Source of the DNA: Plazaster borealis
Taxonomy: Eukaryota > Echinodermata > Asteroidea > Forcipulatida > Labidiasteridae
Direction: 5' to 3'
Length of the DNA: 64,000 nucleotides
NCBI GenBank assembly: GCA_021014325.1
Contig: CM037464.1
Span: 9,021,127 to 9,085,126, forward strand
In this document: in pieces, positions 55,899 through 64,000 of the stretch
Numbering within the stretch: the stretch's first letter is position 1
Layout: every line of letters begins with the position of its first letter
Position numbers and translations under genes: made by a program
The notes under the pieces: model-generated
Databases searched by the model: none
What the model was told of the DNA's origin: nothing
What the model saw: the letters and a program-made list of their open reading frames with translations, nothing else

Positions 55899-58800
55899 CT
55901 GCTAATAAAAAAAATAATATAAACAAGTTAGAAACAAATATTGTAAAATCCCTAGCGGGATTAAATAGAAATCCCGTGTGGGGTATATGAGATCCATTCT
56001 CACCCGAATAAAATCCAAGACCTCAGTATAACTCAAAACACCCAAACTGTTGGATTATGGTGCCTGTCAATAACTTTGTATAACGTAATTATCACTGTAA
56101 GTACAATGTGTAAAACTCTTTTCGGATGATATCTCTGCAGAGACGAGCCGTAGTGGTCTCGACGTTTCGAACAAGCTGTGCAAAATTTCAAACATCACTT
56201 GCAATTTACTATAGTCCTACAGAACTGACTAAAACGTGCGTATGGGTGGAGATAGTTAATAATTTCAACCTGATTTTACACCAGAGTTAATAACTAGATA
56301 TTTTTTGAAGCTGCTGCATTTTTAATGAAACATTATAGTGTCGATTCGTAAACTTGGTGAAGCTGTCCGGCGTAATAAAATGCTTGTGATGACGGCTTCA
56401 AAATAGTTGCAAAGACATTTGTAAAACCCAATATTGTGCATTCCAAATAGTTGCAGAGAATTTTGTGGTGAAAATTTGCAGTTTATAGGCCCATTACGCA
56501 CACGTTTTAAGCATAGGCTATCGTAATGTAAGTGTAGGTGAAAGTAGACGGGACTGCGACAGCTTAGCGGAGTTTAAGTAGGTGCAACAACGGCCGCAGC
56601 CAATGGCGTAGCTTTTTTTCTACAGGGGAGTGGGTGAAGGGGAAAGGGGAAAACCCACTAACCTTAACAAAAGGTAGAAGCTTAAGTAAAAAGTGTAGAT
56701 GTCACGATAATGCTGCATTGTACATGTTTTTTTGGCTTTGCACAATATTTACGCCCAATTTAAGGTCATTTCAAAATTCTTAAAAGGACTTGGTTCTTGT
56801 TTTTGTCTTTTGAAATTTTAATTTGCTTCTTCTTTGGAAAAACCCTGGTAAGATTTGGACTTGAGTTGCCAGACTGTAGCTTTTGCAATTTACATATAAT
56901 AACTTTCCTTAAATCCGAGGTAAAGAGCAAACGTGAAGATATTGCAATGGGGGTAAACAAAGCTAGAGGGGCAGATGTGAGCCAGAAGCACGAATCCTCG
57001 CGTGTTTAGTTTCTGGACGATCTCTTATACTATTTCTTCGTTTTCTGGATAACAAGTGTCACTTACAAAAACGTGCCGTTTTACATTGGTATATACTACT
57101 TCCGAAGTTCTAAAACATGTATTAAATAATCTGGGTGTGCTCTGAAAAATTACCAGAAACGTGCAAATTTTTATATCTAACACGAAAAACGAGGTGTCGG
57201 AAAGTCGCGGAATATTATTAACAGGAGCTGGGGGAAAATAGTTTATAGATCAAACAATTGAAGACCTGCACATTTTTTTTGGATGGAGAACAATTTTTAC
57301 TGGATATTTTGGAATAATATAAGCTCTTTGAAACAATTTTTTCCCCGTAAACACAAAAAAATATGTTATTTCCAAAAATGTTGTTTATTGGCCAGACTAG
57401 GTGCTCCCAGCGATCGTCCACAAATGGTCGAAACAGTTATGAATGTATTTTGATTCTCTCTTCGGTGTCTAAAGGTCACAACACCAATGATGTCATTTTA
57501 ACGCCACAGTTTTTGCAGTGTAAACGTGGATAGATTCGACATTCTTGATGAACATCCCGGACAGTTTTTGCTGTTTTCTCCGCAAGCAGACACTGTATTT
57601 AGCTGAAACTTTCAAATGTGACTTTTATTGTATCTTTCCTGTGAATATTGCCTGTAAATCAGCATTACATTTACAAAAAACAATCTATGACCCTACCTTT
57701 AAATTAATATGTGAAGCATAATGCACAAAACAGGCACTTCATGCAGAAACTCATGGGAATGAGAAATTTCAAATAACACCCAAATAGGGCGTAAAGTAAG
57801 TACTTCTCAGTTTAAGACATCACATCACACAGATATAAAGTCTGATGTTTTGGTGTTGTCTTCACTTTTATTACCAATCCACTATCAGAGAACAGCCATA
57901 GGGCGACACATAATAACAGCCACATAAACGTCCAGATAAATTGGTAAAATATTGAATAAATTATGTAGAAAATAGTTATTATATTTTATTCCCTTTTTAA
58001 TAATTTTTCTTCCAAAAGCCTAATTACCCCAGATTTACCATTCCTATAGCCGTAGCCCAAACTTCAAACTGAGCTCAATGTGAGACAAATCCCGGCGTCA
58101 GTGACAAAGTTGTACCCTGGCGGTTACCCCTTTTGCACTCGTCCACGGTAAAACGCAATGTTTGATTGCTTCATAAAACAAGTCTTCTTTTATCCAATGT
58201 TTTCATACCAATTTACTTATAATTTCCAGCGTTGCTCTCGCATTCACCAATCACCGCTTCTTATTCAAAATAAATATGGAGAAATATCCGTTTGTATGGC
58301 TGTGAAGACAGTGTTAAAGACGATCCCTTAATGCCTTGCTGAATATAGATGGTATTTTACCAGACAGAAAAGTGACTTGAGCCCACATTATGACGTGACC
58401 AATCAGGGATGCAAGCCGAGACGTATGGGATCATGTGACCGGTAGACACACTCCTTCGACCCCATAGCAAAGGAAGTCCAAGAGAGGTCAACTAAAGCAT
58501 CAGACAGGAGCATCTGTCTACCGGCTTCCGAGCGCTGATCCCTGCAGCCAACTGCGTGATGGAGGCAGTCTAGGCAGCTATAATGAAACCGGCTACATAC
58601 AAATCTAAGACAGGCAGTTATACCATAACGATGCCGATTTACGGATTACCTATTTGTCAAAGATTTTAAACTTTATGGTCAACTTAGAGTCGTTGTTGCA
58701 GAAATAGTACTCTTCATGCAAAATATAAATGTGTTAGTTGTAGCAGTACATTCTCGTCGTAATGTCCTTTGTTTAGAATGTAAAGTTGTCAAGTGGTAGG

Positions 58801-61033
58801 CTTACGTGCTTAGTGGGTAATGTTCTATCTGATTACGTTTTTCTTATTATTCTGATCACCGATTTGTACAACGGCCCAGGCCAAAAGAACGGCCGCGTCT
58901 ATGCTAACTAAGTTTACCTTGTCGTCAGCATAGCAATGAGTGTCTTGGCCGAGCGGTCTAGTGCACCGGACTCAAGTTCTGGTGTTGTCAGCTAGTCAGT
59001 TCGGTTTCAGGTCAAGGCACGTGTGTCCTTGAGGGAGACATTTAACCGTAATTATAGTCCTTCAGATGGGACGTCAAGTTGTAGGTCCCATTTGTAGGAC
59101 AATGCACGTAAAAGAACCCGAGTACACTTCGGTAAGATAAGGGGCTCCCCAGAATTTCTTCCGTGGTTTGCTGCAGACTGCGCTGCATCAGCTGAACCTC
59201 TACTATTGCTACATATAAATGGGTCTATAAACCCGAGTTAAAACAATGCCTGCTTCTAAACGCTCTAACATAAGGCGGATATAAGATCTGAGTGATATTA
59301 CTATTAATAATGCCAACTCAAGAGCATTCCACTTTTAGACAAATTCGACGATAACAAGAAGCTGTTTCCAGAATATTAGCTCTGACTTCTTTCAAAAGTT
59401 ACTGCTCTTAAAGACCAACTTGAAGAAAACGACAACAAGTAATCTTTGCTGAAATTAATTTAAAATGTTTTCAATCAATAAGGAAATTTTGTTCACATGA
59501 GATTAAACAGATTTTAATTAAGTAAAAAACATCATTTTGAATACCCTTCTCCGGTGCTTTTCAGAAAGATTCGCAAAAAGCCCGGTTATCTCATCAGTCA
59601 CAGTCACATACGTCACATATGCGGGAGCTCCGTTTTGTACAGCCGCTTTGTCGCAGCATGGAGTTATAACAAAGCAACATCCCACACATGACTTCAATGT
59701 ACTGTAATTTTGACATATGCCGTCAACGGCAGAAGTGTTTTTAGTTTTTTCAAAACCTTGAGGTTGGGGCCTAATTTTGTGATCAATAATTACGAAAAAT
59801 TTAGAAGTGTACAATTATCAAAATTACCTTTAAATGATAAATAAACACATTATAAACAAGTTTAAATAGCATTCCCGTTAAATTTTTTTCCGCTCAAGTA
59901 GCTGTTTAAGGGCTCTGACTCCTTTCTGTAGTTTTGATACAGCAAGGACAACGCAATGAAATTAGTTTCAAAACATGGAAAGTGAAAATATGTTTTAATG
60001 CTGACACTTCCGAAATAGAAACCCCAAACACGCAGTTATTATTTTAATTTGTAATTGCAATACTTTGTATTATGTTTGAGCACAAAATCCCTGGAAAAAA
60101 CCTGAAAGTGACCACTAAGCAACGAATTACATGAAATGTTAACAGATTGGTTGTATATGGTATTGTGAATTGCAGAATTAGAATAAATGTTCTAAACACC
60201 AATGATCATCGAGCCTATGATCCAAAAATGGACGAGAGTATAGTTTCCCTGCAGCCTCGCTTTGGTATATCGCACAAATAAACCTAAAACGTAAAAGATT
60301 GACAATTCAAAGATAGATAGAGGAAACCTAGCCTAGATATACAACTCGATAAAACACATTGAACAGGCCACTAATTGCCAAAATTACAAACCATTTCAAA
60401 TAATACATACAACATGATTCTTAATCTAATAATGGTTTAATACGAAGCTTTATTGGTTTTAAACGTTTTCACCAACAAACCTGTGGACAATATATTCACG
60501 TTTTCGAGAACACAGAATAGGTTTTTTTAAAAGGACGTTTGTGCAGTGGTAATGTCATTATTTCAACTGGGCAAATGTAAATGACAAGCGGGCTGTTGAG
60601 GAGCACTCGTATATATGGCATTGTTCAGACGGGAAGGTTTCCCAATCGGTAAAAAGAAAGTTAATTTTCATAAAGTGTCATACATTTATTTATTTCAGGT
60701 ACGAACACGGTTTATTTCCACACTTTCAGAAATCTACCTTGCTTTTGAGAACATTAATTTCTAAGCATGTATTGCTATTGCAAGGAATCAAGCACCGAAC
60801 GATTAACAATGCAGAGACAATGAGTACGAGACGGTTCCCTGAATGATAGCACAGAGAGCCACATCGTGGCTGCCATTATTACACCCCCACGGAAAAAAAA
60901 AACCCAAAACAACAACAACACCAAACAACAAAAAACAAACAAAACACATGGAACTCATAAATGAAATTAAAGCGTGTATCCTTAACCAAATTTGATAGGA
61001 ATTAAAATGTTTGAGCGTTCTGTTAAAACTTAC
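55899..61033 (-). other. Presumed 5' intron of the Src gene
   Basis: Contains the tRNA-Leu-like SINE at 58944-59240 and a CRE/CCAAT pair near 58392-58405. A 98-codon frame at 59518-59814 (minus) has no recognised domain. It also holds a repeat-like GTGGTCTCGACGTTTCGAAC at 56150-56169. Confidence 0.5.
58944..59240 (+). mobile_element. tRNA-Leu-like SINE
   Basis: TGTCTTGGCCGAGCGGTCTA followed by GCACCGGACTCAAG is a clear leucine-type tRNA 5' half. The body continues with GGCACGTGTGTCCTTGAGGG, CTTCAGATGGGACGTCAAG and CACGTAAAAGAACCC, a layout known from tRNA-derived SINEs, perhaps of the Deu-domain group. It lies in the 5' intron of the Src gene. Confidence 0.75.
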
Positions 61034-61375
61034 CTCAAAGTAACTCTACTAAAGCTCGGTTCAGCTTGACAGTGCGATACTTACACCATTCATTGCGAGA
61101 TTCTCCCTGCTCGTTGGTAAAGGTGGTCCATCAAACCGACATGTTGTGAAGAGACACAGTCATTTCAGTAATGTATCAGAAGTTAAGTATTACGCAGTTT
61201 CCCTTCAAACTTTCTATGCTCCTACAATCACATCCGCAGTGACACGAAATTATTAAAACCCATTTGATTATATTCTGAAGTTAACTCGACAGTCGGACTC
61301 ACAGCAGCTGCAGGGAAACTGCACGCAGCCAAAGCAGTCTTCTATAACACTAACACAGGACGCACTCTCAATTCG
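61034..61375 (-). other. Candidate first, noncoding exon of the Src gene
   Basis: On the minus strand a near-perfect donor (CTTTGAG|gtaagt) lies at 61034/61033, and a second good one (TGGT|gtaagt) near 61085. The stretch to their right, up to the promoter-like motifs at 61386-61405, could be the first exon. The implied first intron (55899-61033, 5.1 kb) has a typical invertebrate length. There is no coding evidence, so this rests on splice-site quality and position alone. Confidence 0.3.
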
Positions 61376-61385
61376 GTAAATTACT

Positions 61386-61405
61386 ACTTCCTCGTCGTGA
61401 CGTCA
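61386..61405 (-). promoter_or_regulatory. CRE and ETS-like sites, candidate Src promoter
   Basis: The minus strand reads TGACGTCA (a full palindromic CRE, 61405-61398), then GAGGAAGT (ETS-like, 61393-61386), immediately 5' of the candidate first exon. Paired CRE and ETS sites are common in promoters without a TATA box. A second motif pair, CRE-like TGACGTGA and CCAAT, lies at about 58392-58405 and could be an alternative promoter. Confidence 0.33.
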
Positions 61406-61409
61406 GATG

Positions 61410-64000
61410 GCTTATTATAATATTGAGATTTCATTTGTTGAGAAGGCAATGGGCAGAAGTGAAGGTTAATTCTCCAACCTAGAACAAATTTTGTCTAAAT
61501 ATTGGTAATTAATACTTTACTTTACTTTATGTCCCCACTTACGAGTTAAAAATGTCAAAGAATAGATGTATAATCTGCTCGGCTAGACGACCGCACTAAT
61601 CTCTCACACCAAACAAAACTAAGCTGGTAACATGTATCAGTAAACAATCGAGCGGGTAAAAACAAACAAACAGCGGTATGGTGTAGTCAAATATCCATTC
61701 GACAAATAAGATCATTCAAATTTAAATGGTTGTTTCGGTCATTCTAATTCGTCCAAGCCTTTTAAAAGCAAAGCATTCATCAGGAATTCGACTTCATCAA
61801 TTGGTACAACATTTTTTACATGTTTGCGTTTTAATTCGCAGTATAAGCTTGCCGAGTTAACCTTTGAAACGCCCCAACTTCTAGATTTGATTTATAAAAT
61901 GGTTATTTGCTCAAAAATTGAATCTGATGAACCAGAAACGACGATGAAGAAACAGATGGACATTATTGGTAGGTAGAGTTTGAGAAAACACTAATCTGTC
62001 TTCCTCCTGTCCAATGTCGTTGTTTGGATCGTTTGCATTATAGTTTGGGCTTTGGGCGACAGTGGCATAAATCCGTGTTGATAAGTGGATGAGATTATTC
62101 TGAAATGTCGGTAGCATTATCATATTTGTGTATTGCTAAGGCGGATTAAATATGACGCTAAAGAGGGCGGACTATCATAACTGCATAACAGCAAGTGCGA
62201 ACCAATGTAAGCAGCGTTGGCTTCGGGGCCCCCTGAAGAGTCCCGGGACTTTTATTTATTTTTTATTGATTGATTTATTTGTTTTAAATGACATAATATG
62301 AGTGTCCTCTTTTGCATTTTGAGGTTTTTTTTGTAAGCTTTTGAGCAAAATTAGTTTGAGTGTTTTGCTATTTTCTCCTTATTTGTCTACTATTTTATGA
62401 AATAGAAAAACGTCATTCAGCAATAAAGGAGCATGCGAGTGCGAGTTGGAGATGCAAAGTTATTAGCTCACCGGCCCCGATACAAATTGTTGTGGAAGAA
62501 GGTGTTGTAAACCACTCACACACACACATGTTAGTAAATCCCGCTTACCGAGGACTTCTCTTTGTTCTCCCATTTTTTAGCGACGTCCCCATTGGGTTTG
62601 TACACGAAAACGAAGCGAGGACGTCCTCGCTCTGTCAAACACCCGGATCCCTTTTGTTAAAGTCCTCGGTTTTAATGGATAGACACGCTCACACACACAC
62701 CCTTACATATGGCAGTTACGGGGTACTTCCATTGTTGTTCTATTATTCCCTTTTCTGAAGAAATCCTCTGTGGGGTACCACTTGAACAAGGAAAACCTTG
62801 TGGGCTAGCATTGTTCCATTGTTAAAAGTACCCCGTAAGTTGGCGTGTGTTAACCCACACCCTTACATTATGGCAGTTACGAAATATTCGTGGGGTCCTT
62901 CTCTTTACGTTTGTCCCCTTTCTTGAAACAAATTAGGGGACCGTATACAAACACGCACCTTGAAGCATTAAAGAGCTTGATGTCGGGGCCCGCTGGATGA
63001 AGGGCCCCGAGAACATTTTGCGGATTAAGATACTCTCTTTGATGCATTCTCAGCTTTTCAGGATTATCATTTGAGGCAAAGTTTGACTTGTTAGTGGTTC
63101 TTCCCCTTTGAGTGCATATATTAAAAAGGGCTATTTTGGACAATTCACTTTGTTTCCATTGTTGGTTTTTTAATTTTTATGAATTACCGTAATCAAATAG
63201 GAGAGGGAGGGGTGATCCGATGGGTATTTTTACCCCTCACCCCCCCCCCTGGATTGACGCCCGTGTTGGGCAGGCAAAAAGCCTCTCGAAACGTTACTAT
63301 TTTGAACGGTCTTCTTCAGTCATGAGCAACAACAAGTTACTATTCCAGCACTATTTGGGGGTCCGATGTGCCCTTAAGATACAGTATCTTGTTCTATATC
63401 AACGCTGTGGTGTTTCCCCTTTTTAAATTTGTGTAAGAGGGATTTTTTTCTCCAACAGTTGACTTGGTTTTAAACTACTGTGATGGTTTATAAACAATTG
63501 CCAAACTCAGATCTTGCTGGTCTGCCTAAACGACTTCCCAAATTCAGAACGATGGTAATGTTAGAAAACAACATTAACACTAGATCTGGTCGCTGTGTGT
63601 GCCTGTACATTGACATTCAAACTGAGGACTTATAACAAAAAGGACAATAGGTGAACGATTGTTATCACGATGGGGTCCACGCCGCGGCTTCGTGTCAGGA
63701 CGATTAAGAGTCAAACAAAGGAGGGTACACGATTGGAGGCCACTACACGCTAGTGTGTGCATGGGGGGGATCAAGGTTAGGCCCATCAGTTTTTGGATTG
63801 AGTGTTATCTCGACTGAGGGAAGATTTTAAAGGGTAATCGGGAATTTTAAGTTATTTTTAAGAATTAAGTAATTTTTCCGCACAGGAACAAATGCTTTAT
63901 TTACATGTTGCAAACTGTTGGATACTTAGGATTGTATATGCTAGAAAACTGTTTATTTGTTATGCTTTCTAACTTGTTATAAAAATGAGTAGAAAATACT
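61410..64000. other. Right flank, no gene seen
   Basis: Contains CA-rich tracts (62517-62530, 62688-62702) and an inverted pair (TACGGGGTACTT near 62720 and AAGTACCCCGTA near 62830). A stretch at 62540-62660 (GAGGACTTCTC ... ACACGAAAACGAAGCGAGGACG) resembles 30470-30560 in the other flank of the Src gene. A CTCTCGAAACGTTACTATTT repeat end lies at about 63283-63302. No conserved frame was found. Confidence 0.6.

Noticed and set aside
59518..59814. 98-codon minus-strand frame in the 5' intron
   Set aside because: Cysteine-rich but no known domain; it may be repeat-derived, and I could not support a gene.

Overview
The window is animal nuclear DNA: two intron-rich genes with GT-AG junctions embedded in dense repeats. 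The protein families and the repeat style (tRNA-derived SINEs, short hairpin elements beginning TTAAAGGGACAC, many AGGCCTA motifs) suggest a marine invertebrate deuterostome. An echinoderm is most likely, possibly a sea star. The phylum is an inference; the sequence alone does not name a species.

The left third (2378-23921, + strand) carries the last 20 exons of a TRPA1-type cation channel. They give 867 residues: the C-terminal part of the ankyrin-repeat array, the pre-S1 linker, six membrane segments, the pore, a TRP-like helix, a coiled coil and a stop codon. Every exon joins the next in phase. The first ankyrin repeats and the start codon are not visible and probably lie left of the window.

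The right half (30190 to about 61.4 kb, - strand) carries a complete Src-family tyrosine kinase in 11 coding exons (547 residues): myristoylation signal, unique region, SH3, SH2, kinase domain and tail tyrosine. At least one 5' untranslated exon is likely further right. The two genes converge tail to tail across about 6.3 kb (23922-30189). They act in unrelated processes (sensory cation influx; membrane-proximal phosphotyrosine signalling) and I see no operon-like or functional link between them.

The rest is repeats. They include a CCAA microsatellite, a foldback element, several palindromic MITE-like elements (some families present in both genes), tRNA-derived SINEs, minisatellites at 27.7 kb and 38.1 kb, and a very large minisatellite at 43.7-50.9 kb. 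The last lies in the intron between the SH3 and SH2 exons and appears to be the expanded interior of a hAT-like element.

Main points of interest: the channel lacks cysteines across the segment where human TRPA1 has its electrophile-sensing cysteines; the kinase ends one residue after its tail tyrosine; a decayed partial duplicate of a kinase exon sits in the adjacent intron; a NAGNAG acceptor lies between SH3 and SH2; and about 150 copies of a 47-bp unit fill a hAT-like element. No wholly new biological system was recognised.
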